Origin: Pseudomonas sp. efr-133-TYG-5
Lineage (GTDB): Bacteria > Pseudomonadota > Gammaproteobacteria > Pseudomonadales > Pseudomonadaceae
Reading direction: 5' to 3'
DNA length: 64,000 bases
Assembly (NCBI RefSeq): GCF_030209175.1
Contig: NZ_JARVSM010000007.1
Span: 310,001 to 374,000, forward strand
Positions 53,535-61,835 of the stretch are shown here, piece after piece. A program made the position numbers and the translations under genes. The first letter of the stretch is position 1, and the number at the start of each line of letters is the position of its first letter. A model generated the notes under the pieces. It saw only the letters and a program-made list of their open reading frames with translations, was not told the DNA's origin and made no database searches.

Positions 53535-54907
53535 GCGAGGGATCTCCGTAACTGGTTGAGCATGTCGACGCGGGTAATCAGGCCATGGAAGCCCGAGGCG
53601 TCGGCAATGATGGCCACCAGGCCGCTGCCGAGTACCGATTCGAGTTCGGCCAGCGTGGCGCCAGGGGCGAGTGTCTGCAGCTTGTCGGTCATCGCGCTGG
53701 CGACCGGTTGACTGAAGCGCGCGGCGTCTTCGTGCACGCCGAGCAGAATGTCCGATTCGTCGATCACGCCGACCAGTCGCTTGCCTTCCACCAGCACCGG
53801 CAGTTGCGAGACATCCGCCAGGCGCATGCGCTGGAACGCGGTCAGCAGCGTGTCGTCCGGGCCGACGCTGACCACTTTGCCGTCCTCGAAACGCCGTGCG
53901 ATCAGATCGCGCAGATCGCCGTAGCCCTTGCGCTGCAACAGGCCCTGATCGGTCATCCACTGGTCGTTGTAGACCTTCGACAGGTAGCGGGTGCCGGTGT
54001 CGCAGACGAAGCTGACCACGCGTTTCGGCTCGGTCTGCTCGCGGCAGTAACGCAGCGCGGCGGCGAGCAGGGTGCCGGTCGACGAGCCGCCGAGAATGCC
54101 CTCGGCCTTGAGCAACTGGCGGGCGTGGTCGAAGCTTTCTTCGTCGCTGATCGAATAGGCATGACGCACACTGGACAGGTCGGTGATCGACGGGATGAAG
54201 TCTTCGCCGATGCCTTCGACGGCCCAGGAACCGGGCGTGGTCATGACGCCGCTGCGGCTGTACTCGGCCATCACCGAACCGACCGGATCGGCCAGGACCA
54301 TTTCCAGATCGGGTTGTACCCGTTTGAAGAAACGACTCAGACCGGTCAGCGTCCCGGCCGAACCGACGCCGACGACGATGGCGTCCAGGTCATGTTCGGT
54401 CTGCGCCCAGATTTCCGGCGCGGTGCTGCATTCATGGGCCAGCGGGTTGGCGGGGTTGTTGAACTGGTCGGCGAAAAACGCCCCGGGAATGTCCTTGGCC
54501 AGGCGTGCGGCGACATCCTGGTAATACTCGGGGTGGCCTTTACCGACGTCGGAGCGGGTGATGTGCACCTCGGCGCCCATGGCCTTGAGGTGCAGGACTT
54601 TCTCGGTGGACATTTTGTCCGGCACCACCAGGACCACGCGGTAGCCCTTGGCGCGACCGACCAGGGCCAGGCCCAGGCCGGTGTTGCCGGCGGTTGCCTC
54701 GACAATGGTGCCGCCCGGTTGCAGGCGTCCGTCGCGTTCAGCCGCGTCGATCATCGCCAGACCGATGCGGTCCTTGATCGAACCGCCGGGGTTCTGCGAT
54801 TCGAGTTTGAGAAACAGTGTGCACGGGCCGGTATCGAAGCGGGTGACTTGTACCAGCGGTGTGTTGCCTATCAGCCCAAGTACGGCAGGGCGTGAATCCT
54901 TCGACAT
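53531..54907 (-). CDS. cbs: Cystathionine beta-synthase
   Basis: 458 residues. The PLP fold type II domain has QNPGGSIKDRIGLAMIDAAE (Schiff-base Lys about 42), EATAGNTGLGLALVG (substrate loop) and GSAGTLTGLSRFF (phosphate loop). A C-terminal pair of CBS domains (about residues 340-455) includes LADVSQLPVLVEGKRLVGVI. The enzyme condenses serine and homocysteine to cystathionine. It heads a two-gene operon with the downstream gamma-lyase-type gene, giving a full route from homocysteine to cysteine. Confidence 0.93.
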   Translation of the reverse strand: MSKDSRPAVLGLIGNTPLVQVTRFDTGPCTLFLKLESQNPGGSIKDRIGLAMIDAAERDGRLQPGGTIVEATAGNTGLGLALVGRAKGYRVVLVVPDKMSTEKVLHLKAMGAEVHITRSDVGKGHPEYYQDVAARLAKDIPGAFFADQFNNPANPLAHECSTAPEIWAQTEHDLDAIVVGVGSAGTLTGLSRFFKRVQPDLEMVLADPVGSVMAEYSRSGVMTTPGSWAVEGIGEDFIPSITDLSSVRHAYSISDEESFDHARQLLKAEGILGGSSTGTLLAAALRYCREQTEPKRVVSFVCDTGTRYLSKVYNDQWMTDQGLLQRKGYGDLRDLIARRFEDGKVVSVGPDDTLLTAFQRMRLADVSQLPVLVEGKRLVGVIDESDILLGVHEDAARFSQPVASAMTDKLQTLAPGATLAELESVLGSGLVAIIADASGFHGLITRVDMLNQLRRSLA

Positions 54908-55124
54908 TTCTTCACCTCTTGTATGGTGATGGATCGCGTTCCAATCGCGGGGGAAAAGCTCGCGTGCAACATAGGCTCAGACATCCGCCGTCGCAACCTT
55001 TAGTCGGCCGCAAGTTCTGCCATTTCGATCTAACCATAGAACGAAATCGGCGAGCGTGAGAGGGGGGTTGCAGCGTGTTTACAGCGAGGCGTCATTGACG
55101 ATTGAAAGGGCGTCTTCGTGGCGC

Positions 55125-55147
55125 TCAGCCGCTTGCTCTGCGGCTGA
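55125..55147. terminator. Hairpin downstream of ppx/gppA-like gene
   Basis: Inverted repeat TCAGCCGC / GCGGCTGA with a seven-base loop, 22 bases beyond the stop of the minus-strand phosphatase gene. No T-run. Confidence 0.4.
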
Positions 55148-55168
55148 ATATCCTGCAGGGCAAACGGC

Positions 55169-56104
55169 CTAGTGATTGCTCATCAGGCCGTGCAGCACGC
55201 CCAGGCGCAACCCCGGTTCGGAGGGCACCATCTGCGCGATGCCGAACACCTTGAAGGCGGCCAGCATCAGCACCAGTCCACCCGGCAGGATGCTCTGCCG
55301 GTGCGGTTGCAGCCCTGCCAGTTGCAGGTGCCGCACGCTGTTCACCTTCAGCAGCAGCAACGACAAGCGCAACAAACCGCCATAGGTGATGCCGTCCTGG
55401 CCGAAATCGTTGAGGCGATTGGCCTTGAGCACTTTGGCGAGCATGCGCGCGGTGCCCGACGAACCGATGGTCTGCTGCCAGCCTTGCGCCCGATAGCGCC
55501 GGGCGACTTTTTCGAACTGCAGGATCGCCACGCGCTCGGCTTCCTGCAGTGCGCCGGCACAGAGGCGGCCATCGGGGAAATAGCGCGTGCCGAGCGTACC
55601 GCTGCCGATGGCAATGCTCTCGGTGAGCAGCGGCTGTGCGCCCTGGCCGAGAATCAGCTCGGTCGAACCGCCACCGATATCGACGACCAGGCGCATGTCG
55701 TCGGCTCCCGGCAGGGTGTGAGCCACGCCGGCGTAGACCAGGCGAGCCTCCTCGTGCCCATCGATGACATCGATGCGAAAGCCCAGGTGGCGTTCGGCGC
55801 TGGACAGGAACAGCCGAGCGTTGTCCGCCTCGCGTACCGCGCTGGTGGCCACCGCGCGCACTCGACCGGCCTCGAAGCCGCGCAGTTTCTTGCCGAACCG
55901 CGCCATTGCCTGCCAGCCGCGATCCAGTGCCATCTCGTCGAGCGCGCCGCCGTCGAAACCTTCGGCCAGCCGCACCGGTTCGCGCAAGGTTTTCACTTCC
56001 TGAATCATGAAGCCCTTCCTGCTGCGAACCGACTGGCCGATCATCATGCGAAAGGCATTCGAACCGAGGTCGATGGCGGCAAACAGCGGGGCATGTTCTT
56101 TCAT
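55169..56104 (-). CDS. Ppx/GppA-family phosphatase, short form
   Basis: 311 residues from the ATG at 56104. The actin-like ATPase fold is clear: PLFAAIDLGSNAFRMMIGQS (phosphate-1), VRAVATSAVREADN, LVVDIGGGSTELILG (phosphate-2) and GSSGTARMLAKVL. The catalytic Glu lies in GHEEARLVYAGV. Only the two N-terminal domains are present, compared with about 500 residues for full-length Ppx, so it is the short type. It should degrade polyphosphate or guanosine pentaphosphate. It is divergent from the ParD-like gene. Confidence 0.9.
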   Translation of the reverse strand: MKEHAPLFAAIDLGSNAFRMMIGQSVRSRKGFMIQEVKTLREPVRLAEGFDGGALDEMALDRGWQAMARFGKKLRGFEAGRVRAVATSAVREADNARLFLSSAERHLGFRIDVIDGHEEARLVYAGVAHTLPGADDMRLVVDIGGGSTELILGQGAQPLLTESIAIGSGTLGTRYFPDGRLCAGALQEAERVAILQFEKVARRYRAQGWQQTIGSSGTARMLAKVLKANRLNDFGQDGITYGGLLRLSLLLLKVNSVRHLQLAGLQPHRQSILPGGLVLMLAAFKVFGIAQMVPSEPGLRLGVLHGLMSNH

Positions 56105-56361
56105 GGGAGTCCTTGCAAGCATCCGTCGAGACGCGAGACGGTTTGCGAGGATTCTGCCGTTGAGTTGATGACATCCTGATGACGCGGCAGGGGCGGTTGA
56201 ATGAATCAGCGCTGTCACGACACTGTCATTATTCGGCGCGCATACTTGCCCTCAATACATCGCGTGCTTTTCATGATTTTCGCTGCCGTTTTCGGCAGCT
56301 TTTTTTTGCCTGCGATTTGCTGCCGCGCAAAATTTGCAATCCTGCCGGTTGCCCGACTAAT

Positions 56362-56385
56362 ATACGAACCATATACACTTCGTAT
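56362..56385. promoter_or_regulatory. Palindrome upstream of the ParD-like gene
   Basis: Perfect seven-base arms ATACGAA / TTCGTAT separated by ten bases, ending 11 bases before the ATG at 56397. Position and symmetry fit an autoregulatory site for a ribbon-helix-helix protein. Confidence 0.6.
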
Positions 56386-56396
56386 CGGATTCAACC

Positions 56397-56624
56397 ATGG
56401 GCATCGTAAAGATTTCAGAAGACATGCACGAGAACCTGCGCATCTCCAGCAACGCGCTCAGCCGCTCGATCAACGCGCAGGCCGAGCACTGGATGCGCAT
56501 CGGCATGCTCGCCGAGCTGCACCCCAACCTCGACCACAGCGCCATCTGCCGCTTGCTGATCCGCGCCGAACAGAATGGCGGGCTGGACCTGCACCAACTG
56601 ACTCAGGAAGCCGTCGGCGCATGA
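56397..56624 (+). CDS. ParD-like ribbon-helix-helix protein
   Basis: 75 residues. The N-terminus MGIVKISEDMHENLRISSNA, then LSRSINAQAEHWMRIGMLAE, is the ParD_like family pattern (strand, then two helices). In typical toxin-antitoxin pairs ParD neutralises ParE, but no toxin gene is adjacent. The next gene, coupled by ATGA overlap, encodes methionine aminopeptidase, a pairing found in other Pseudomonas and probably autoregulated through the upstream palindrome. Confidence 0.88.
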   Translation: MGIVKISEDMHENLRISSNALSRSINAQAEHWMRIGMLAELHPNLDHSAICRLLIRAEQNGGLDLHQLTQEAVGA

Positions 56625-57412
56625 GAAACCAGATCAAGATCAATACCCCCGCCGAAATCGCCCAGTCGCGCGCTGCCGGCAAACTCGCCGCTGAGGTGCT
56701 GGCGATGCTGGTGCCGCATGTGAAGGCCGGCGTGACCACCGATGAGCTTGACCGGCTGTGCAACGACTACATCGTCAACGTGCAGAAAGCGATTCCGGCC
56801 AACGTCGGTTATCACGGCTTTCCGAAAACGGTGTGTGCCTCGGTCAACGACGTGGTCTGCCACGGCATTCCTGCGGGCACTCCGCTCGAGGACGGCGACA
56901 TCGTCAACCTCGATATCGCCGTGCTCAAGGACGGCTGGTTCGGCGACACCAGCCGCATGTACGTGGTCGGCACGGCGTCGCCCGAGGCGCAACACCTGAT
57001 CAAAACCACCTACGAGGCCATGTGCGCCGGCATCCGCATGGTGAAGCCGGGCGCGACACTGGGCGATATCGGCCATGCGATCCAGAGTCTGGCGGAGCAG
57101 GAAGGCTTCAGCGTAGTGCGCGAGTATTGCGGCCATGGCATCGGCAAGGTCTATCACGATGAGCCGCAGATCTTGCATTACGGCTTTCCCAACCAGGGCA
57201 TGAAGTTGAAGGCGGGGATGATTTTTACCGTCGAACCGATGCTCAATGCCGGCAAGCGCCATGTGAAAAACATGCCCGATGGCTGGACGGTGCGGACCAA
57301 GGATGGCTCGTTGTCGGCGCAGTGGGAGCACATGGTGGCGGTGACCGAGACGGGCTTCGAAATCCTCACGGCGTGGCCGGACGAAATGCAAGGTTTCACC
57401 CCTATCGTCTGA
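56621..57412 (+). CDS. map: Type I methionine aminopeptidase
   Basis: 263 residues from the ATG at 56621. All M24 metal ligands are present: His in NVGYHGFPKTVCASVNDVVC, two Asp in IVNLDIAVLKDGWFGDTSRM, His in YCGHGIGKVYHDEPQ, Glu in IFTVEPMLNAG and Glu in SAQWEHMVAVTETG. It removes the initiator Met from nascent proteins. This is likely a second map gene in the genome, since the essential copy usually neighbours rpsB; that is inference. Confidence 0.94.
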   Translation: MRNQIKINTPAEIAQSRAAGKLAAEVLAMLVPHVKAGVTTDELDRLCNDYIVNVQKAIPANVGYHGFPKTVCASVNDVVCHGIPAGTPLEDGDIVNLDIAVLKDGWFGDTSRMYVVGTASPEAQHLIKTTYEAMCAGIRMVKPGATLGDIGHAIQSLAEQEGFSVVREYCGHGIGKVYHDEPQILHYGFPNQGMKLKAGMIFTVEPMLNAGKRHVKNMPDGWTVRTKDGSLSAQWEHMVAVTETGFEILTAWPDEMQGFTPIV

Positions 57413-57425
57413 ACACTGAGATGCC

Positions 57426-57515
57426 TGTGGGAGCGGGCTTGCCCGCGAAGACGTCAGCACATTCAACATTAATATTGAGTGTACTGGCCTCTTCGCGAGC
57501 AAGCCCGCTCCCACA
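57426..57515. repeat. REP-type inverted repeat pair
   Basis: Two facing copies of the Pseudomonas REP: GTGGGAGCGGGCTTGCCCGC (from 57427) and its mate ending in GCAAGCCCGCTCCCAC (to 57513), about 40 bases apart. They lie between the convergent map and ABC ATPase genes and may act as transcription ends or REP-transposase substrates. Confidence 0.88.
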
Positions 57516-57539
57516 GGGAGGTGTATTGCGTGGGGTATA

Positions 57540-58694
57540 TCAGTGGGCGCCGGCCGCTTTGTTGAGATCGCTTTCAGCCCACTCGGTGTAGACGCAAGCG
57601 TCCGCCGTAGCCCAGCGCACTCGCACCGGATCGCCCGCCTTGAGCGGCATGCCGGCGGCGGACAATGCTTTGACCGTCATCGACGTCCCTCCCGCAGTGA
57701 CCACGCTGCAGGTCTGGCTTTCGCCAAGGAACAGCACTTCCACAACCTGCGCCGACACCTCATTCCAGCCCGCTGCCAGCGGTTCTACGCTGGCCTGCGG
57801 CACGCTCAGCGCCACCGCTTTTTCCGGGCGCACCATCAGCAGCACGTCCTGATCGGTCTGCAATCCGGCGGTCAGCCGAATCGACAACGACTGCCCCTCG
57901 AAACTCGCCGCCGCATTGCCCTGGGCCTTGAGCTTGAGGAAGTTCGAGTTGCCGAGGAACGACGCCACGAAGGCATTCGGCGGGTTCTGGTACAGGTCAT
58001 AGCCGCTGCCCAGGCCGACAATCTTGCCGTGGCTGAAAATTGCGATGCGCTGCGACAAGCGCATGGCTTCTTCCTGATCGTGGGTCACGTAGACGATGGT
58101 GATGCCCAGGCGCCGATGCAGCTGGCGCAGTTCGTCCTGCAAGTCCTCGCGCAGTTTTTTATCCAGGGCCCCGAGCGGTTCGTCCATCAACAGAATGCGT
58201 GGCTCGTAGACCAGTGCCCGGGCGATGGCGACCCGTTGCTGCTGGCCGCCGGACAGTTGTGAAGGGCGCCGGTGGGCGAACTGTTCGAGCTGGACCAGTT
58301 TCAACATGGCGTCGACCCGTTTTTCGCGTTCGGCGGCGGCCAGTTTGCGGATTGCCAGCGGGAAGGCGATGTTGTCGCGCACCGACAGGTGCGGGAACAG
58401 CGAATAACGCTGGAACACCATGCCGATGTCGCGCTTGTGCGGCGGCACGTTGACCAGCGACTGGCCGTTGACCAGGATCTCGCCGCTGCTCGGCGTTTCA
58501 AAACCGGCGAGCATCGACAGCGTGGTGCTTTTGCCCGAGCCGCTGGAGCCGAGGAACGTCAGGAACTCACCGTCCTTGATGTCCAGCGAGATGTTGTCCA
58601 CGGCGGCAAAGTCGCCGTAGTGCTTGTTCAGGTTGCGCAGGCTGACCAGGGGTTTGTCGTTCTGCTGGGATGCGTCTTTGATCACGGCACTCAT
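57540..58694 (-). CDS. ABC transporter ATPase, PotA-like
   Basis: 384 residues from the ATG at 58694. Walker A GSSGSGKSTTLSMLAG, Q-loop VFQRYSLFPHL, signature LSGGQQQRVAIARALVY, Walker B ILLMDEPLGALD and H-loop YVTHDQEEAM are all present. A C-terminal TOBE domain (about 280-380) marks the CUT1/POPT-type group. It energises the permeases encoded upstream in the same four-gene operon. Confidence 0.93.
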   Translation of the reverse strand: MSAVIKDASQQNDKPLVSLRNLNKHYGDFAAVDNISLDIKDGEFLTFLGSSGSGKSTTLSMLAGFETPSSGEILVNGQSLVNVPPHKRDIGMVFQRYSLFPHLSVRDNIAFPLAIRKLAAAEREKRVDAMLKLVQLEQFAHRRPSQLSGGQQQRVAIARALVYEPRILLMDEPLGALDKKLREDLQDELRQLHRRLGITIVYVTHDQEEAMRLSQRIAIFSHGKIVGLGSGYDLYQNPPNAFVASFLGNSNFLKLKAQGNAAASFEGQSLSIRLTAGLQTDQDVLLMVRPEKAVALSVPQASVEPLAAGWNEVSAQVVEVLFLGESQTCSVVTAGGTSMTVKALSAAGMPLKAGDPVRVRWATADACVYTEWAESDLNKAAGAH

Positions 58695-58711
58695 GTCGTA
58701 CTCCTGGGCGC

Positions 58712-59521
58712 TCAGGCGCTGATTTCGTTGCGCCGGCGCAGGGCGGCGGCGATCACCATGACCAATACCGACAGGCCGATCAGCAGCGTCGAGGCGACGG
58801 CGATCACGGGCGTCAGGTCCTGGCGCAGGGTGGTCCACATTTTCACGGGAAGGGTTTGCAGGGTCGGGCTGGCCATCATCACGCTGAGCACCACTTCGTC
58901 CCACGAAACGAGGAAGGCGAAGAGGGCGCCGGCGACCATCCCCGGGCGAATCGCCGGAAAGGTCACCTTGAACACCGCTTGCAGGCGCGACGCCCCGCAG
59001 ATCACCGCCGCGTCTTCAATCGACTGGTCGAACAGCTTCAGCGAGTTGATGATCGAGATGATGGTGAACGGCAACGCGACGATCACGTGGCTGACGACAA
59101 AGGCGAACATCGTCCCGGTGTAGCCGAGCTTGAGGAACAGCGCGTACACCGCCACGGCAATGATTACCAGCGGCACGATCATCGGCAGGGTGAACAGGCC
59201 GTAGAGCATTTCCCGACCGGGGAAACGCCCGCGTACCAGAGCGAATGCAGTCGGCAGGCCGAGGGCCACGGCGCACAGCGTGGTCAGCACCGCGACCTTG
59301 AGGCTGGCCAGCGCCGCGCTCATCCAGTCGGCGTTGGAGAAGAACTGGCCGTACCACTTCAGCGTCCAGCCCGGCGGCGGAAAGACCAGCCATTGTGACG
59401 AACCGAACGACAGCAGGACGATGAACACGATCGGCAGCAGCAGGAACAGTGCGATCAGCCCGGTGGTGGCATACAGGCCGAAGCGCAGCCGCCGGCTCAT
59501 GGCGTTGGGAGTCAGGAGCAT
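58712..59521 (-). CDS. ABC transporter permease, PotC-like
   Basis: 269 residues with six membrane helices. The coupling loop contains EDAAVICGASRLQAVFKVTF, the EAA motif of the polyamine/opine type group. It pairs with the PotB-like permease encoded just upstream, six bases away. The genes are in the order binding protein, PotB-like, PotC-like, ATPase. Confidence 0.92.
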   Translation of the reverse strand: MLLTPNAMSRRLRFGLYATTGLIALFLLLPIVFIVLLSFGSSQWLVFPPPGWTLKWYGQFFSNADWMSAALASLKVAVLTTLCAVALGLPTAFALVRGRFPGREMLYGLFTLPMIVPLVIIAVAVYALFLKLGYTGTMFAFVVSHVIVALPFTIISIINSLKLFDQSIEDAAVICGASRLQAVFKVTFPAIRPGMVAGALFAFLVSWDEVVLSVMMASPTLQTLPVKMWTTLRQDLTPVIAVASTLLIGLSVLVMVIAAALRRRNEISA

Positions 59522-59527
59522 CTCGGC

Positions 59528-60475
59528 TTACCTCGCGTTACTGGCGCCAACCGGGGATTCCGGCTGGAGCTTCAGGTATAGGTAGAACAGCACCAGCGTG
59601 ATCACGATCAGCAACGCGGCGCCGGCACTGGCCAGGCCCCAGTTGAGGAACGATTGCACCTGCTGAATGATGAACTCCGGCAGCATCATGTTCTGCGCCC
59701 CGCCCAGCAGCGCCGGGGTCACGTAGTAACCGAGCGACATCACGAACACCATCAAGCCGCCCGACGCCAGGCCCGGCCGGCACAGCGGCAGGAACACGCG
59801 AAAGAAGTTGGTCCACGGACTGGCCCCGCAGATCGAACCGGCCTGCAGGATCATCGGGTCGATGGCCTGCATGGTCGCCTGCAACGGCAGGACGATGAAC
59901 GGGATCATGATGTAGCTCATGCCGATCACCACGCCGGTCAGGTTGTGCACCATTTCCAGCGGCTGATCGATGATGCCCATGGCCATCAACGCCTTGTTGA
60001 TCACCCCCGAAGCCTGCAGCAGCACCAGCCACGAGTAGGTGCGGGCGAGGAGGCTGGTCCACATCGACAACAGCACGATATTGAGGATCCAGCGCCCCCA
60101 GCCGCGCGGCACCAGGGTGATCGCCCAGGCCAGCGGAAAGCCCAGCAACAGGCTGAAGATCGTGACCAGCCCGGCTACCGAGAAAGTGTTGAACAACACC
60201 CGTGCGTACGCCGAGTTGGCGAACAGCTGCTCATAATTGCCAAGGCCCGGCACCGGTTCCAGCACGCCGCGCAACAGCAGGCCGATCAACGGCGCGAGAA
60301 AGAACAGGCCGAGGAACAACAGCGCCGGGGCAAGATTGCCGGCGCCGCGCCAGCGTTGCTTGAGGGACGGGGCTTGCGCCATTGCAGTCGCCTTTTTTCC
60401 TTCGGCCGAACCGGCAGCGCTGAGGGCGCTCCCGGTGGCAGTGGAGGGACGGGACACCGTGGCCGCCATTTTCAT
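59528..60475 (-). CDS. ABC transporter permease, PotB-like
   Basis: 315 residues from the ATG at 60475, which overlaps the stop of the binding-protein gene (ATGA). About 40 N-terminal residues are low-complexity and soluble. Six membrane helices follow, with the EAA-type loop LQAGSICGASPWTNFFRVFL. It belongs to the same transporter as the genes on either side. Confidence 0.92.
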   Translation of the reverse strand: MKMAATVSRPSTATGSALSAAGSAEGKKATAMAQAPSLKQRWRGAGNLAPALLFLGLFFLAPLIGLLLRGVLEPVPGLGNYEQLFANSAYARVLFNTFSVAGLVTIFSLLLGFPLAWAITLVPRGWGRWILNIVLLSMWTSLLARTYSWLVLLQASGVINKALMAMGIIDQPLEMVHNLTGVVIGMSYIMIPFIVLPLQATMQAIDPMILQAGSICGASPWTNFFRVFLPLCRPGLASGGLMVFVMSLGYYVTPALLGGAQNMMLPEFIIQQVQSFLNWGLASAGAALLIVITLVLFYLYLKLQPESPVGASNAR

Positions 60476-61497
60476 TTGACCAGCCATTCGTTCCACCGTG
60501 TCGCGATGGCCGGACCGTTCTTGGCCCAGTATGCGAAATCAAGAGTGATCTGATCCTTAGCGTAGGCAGTCGGCAGGTTAGGGGCCAGCGTCGAGTCCAG
60601 ACGCTGCACGCTGTCGACGTTGACCGGGGCGTAGGCGGTCAGGTTGGAGAAGTCGGCCTGGCCCTTGGCGCTGCTGGCGCTGGCCAGGAACTTCATCGCC
60701 GCGTCCTTGTTCTTCGAGCCCTTCGGCACGACCAGAATGTCGGCCATGACCAGGTTCTGTTTCCAGCTCACGCCGACCGGGGCGCCGTCTTCCTGCAAGG
60801 CGTGGATGCGGCCGTTCCAGAACTGGCCCATGCTCGCTTCACCGGAGGCCAGCAGTTGCTGCGACTGCGCGCCGCCACCCCACCAGACGATGTCTTTCTT
60901 GATCGTGTCGAGTTTCTTGAAGGCGCGGTCGAGGTCCAGCGGGTAGAGCTTGTCGGCCGGTACGCCGTCGGCCAGCAGGGCCAGTTCGAGTACGCCGGGG
61001 CTCGGCCATTTGTACAGGGCGCGTTTGCCGGGGTAGGTCTTGGTGTCGAACAGTGCGCTCCAGTCCTGCGGCTTGTTGGCGCCGAGCTTGCCCTCGTTGT
61101 AGCCGAGGACGAAGGAGAAGAAGAACGAGCCGACGCCGTAGTCGCTGACGAAACGCGGGTCGATCTTGTCGCGCTGGATCTGTTTGAAATCGAGGGGTTC
61201 GAGCAGGCCTTCGGCGGCGGCGCGCAGGGCGAAATCGGCTTCGACATCGACCACGTCCCACTGCACGTTGCCGCTTTCGACCATGGCCTTGAGTTTGCCG
61301 TAGTCGGTCGGGCCGTCCTGCACGACGGTGATGCCGCTGGCCTTGCTGAACGGATCGGCCCAGGCCTGCTTCTGCGCATCCTGGGTGCTACCGCCCCAGC
61401 TGACAAAGTTCACACTCTCGGCAGCCACCGCGGCCTGGCCGGTCACGCTCAGCAGTCCCGCAAGAAAGATCGCGGTTGCAGCTTTGTTCAACACCAT
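60472..61497 (-). CDS. ABC transporter substrate-binding protein, PotD-like (spermidine/putrescine-type fold)
   Basis: 341 residues. Signal peptide ends GQAAVAAE. The mature protein begins SVNFVSWGGSTQDAQKQAWA, a pattern of the type that binds polyamines or related cationic or amino compounds; VESGNVQWDVVDVEADFALR and SFFFSFVLGYNEGKLG follow. It is the first gene of the four-gene operon and is preceded by operator copy C. The ligand is likely the same compound class handled by the LLM monooxygenase operon, but that is inferred from regulation. Confidence 0.9.
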   Translation of the reverse strand: MVLNKAATAIFLAGLLSVTGQAAVAAESVNFVSWGGSTQDAQKQAWADPFSKASGITVVQDGPTDYGKLKAMVESGNVQWDVVDVEADFALRAAAEGLLEPLDFKQIQRDKIDPRFVSDYGVGSFFFSFVLGYNEGKLGANKPQDWSALFDTKTYPGKRALYKWPSPGVLELALLADGVPADKLYPLDLDRAFKKLDTIKKDIVWWGGGAQSQQLLASGEASMGQFWNGRIHALQEDGAPVGVSWKQNLVMADILVVPKGSKNKDAAMKFLASASSAKGQADFSNLTAYAPVNVDSVQRLDSTLAPNLPTAYAKDQITLDFAYWAKNGPAIATRWNEWLVK

Positions 61498-61594
61498 TTT
61501 TACGCCCTCATTGTTGTGTTTTTGAGCGGGCTTGCGTTGTTGCCCGCCTGTCGGGAGCAGTAGATGGACAAGCGTGTCAGTCTGTCCGGTCTAT

Positions 61595-61630
61595 GGAATA
61601 TCATATTATGGTATTCCAAACTTTGTGCAA
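61595..61630 (-). promoter_or_regulatory. Promoter of the ABC operon with shared operator, copy C
   Basis: Read on the minus strand, TTGCAC (61630-61625), a 16-base spacer and TAATAT (61608-61603) form the -35/-10. The 17-mer TTGGAATACCATAATAT is identical to copy B at 37407. The surrounding palindrome, GGAATATCATA-T-TATGGTATTCC, spans 61595-61617 with one mismatch. It lies 106 bases upstream of the binding-protein start. Confidence 0.8.
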
Positions 61631-61743
61631 GCACTTTGCCTTACCGGTTATCTGGCGGTTGAGGATTTTTTTCAGGTGTTTGGTTTGAGAGATGCAGAGG
61701 AAAGGTTAGATCCAACCCTCATCGGTACGCCGCCCGTGGGTAA

Positions 61744-61818
61744 AGACCGGGTACATCCTTTACATTTGAGACCGGCGACAGGGGTTACAGGTCTGATGGG
61801 TAAAGGATGTATCGGTCT
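61744..61818. repeat. Long imperfect inverted repeat (possible MITE or stem-loop)
   Basis: The gap 61498-61835 has no gene. Beyond promoter C it holds arms at 61744-61773 and 61790-61818 that are complementary over about 29 bases with a few mismatches, around a 16-base loop. The core is perfect: TACATCCTTTAC (61752-61763) and GTAAAGGATGTA (61800-61811). It begins 18 bases past the RibBA stop on that strand. It lacks a T-run, so it may be a small mobile element remnant or an RNA-stabilising stem rather than a standard terminator. Confidence 0.65.
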
Positions 61819-61835
61819 CTATAGGGAGGGCAGCG

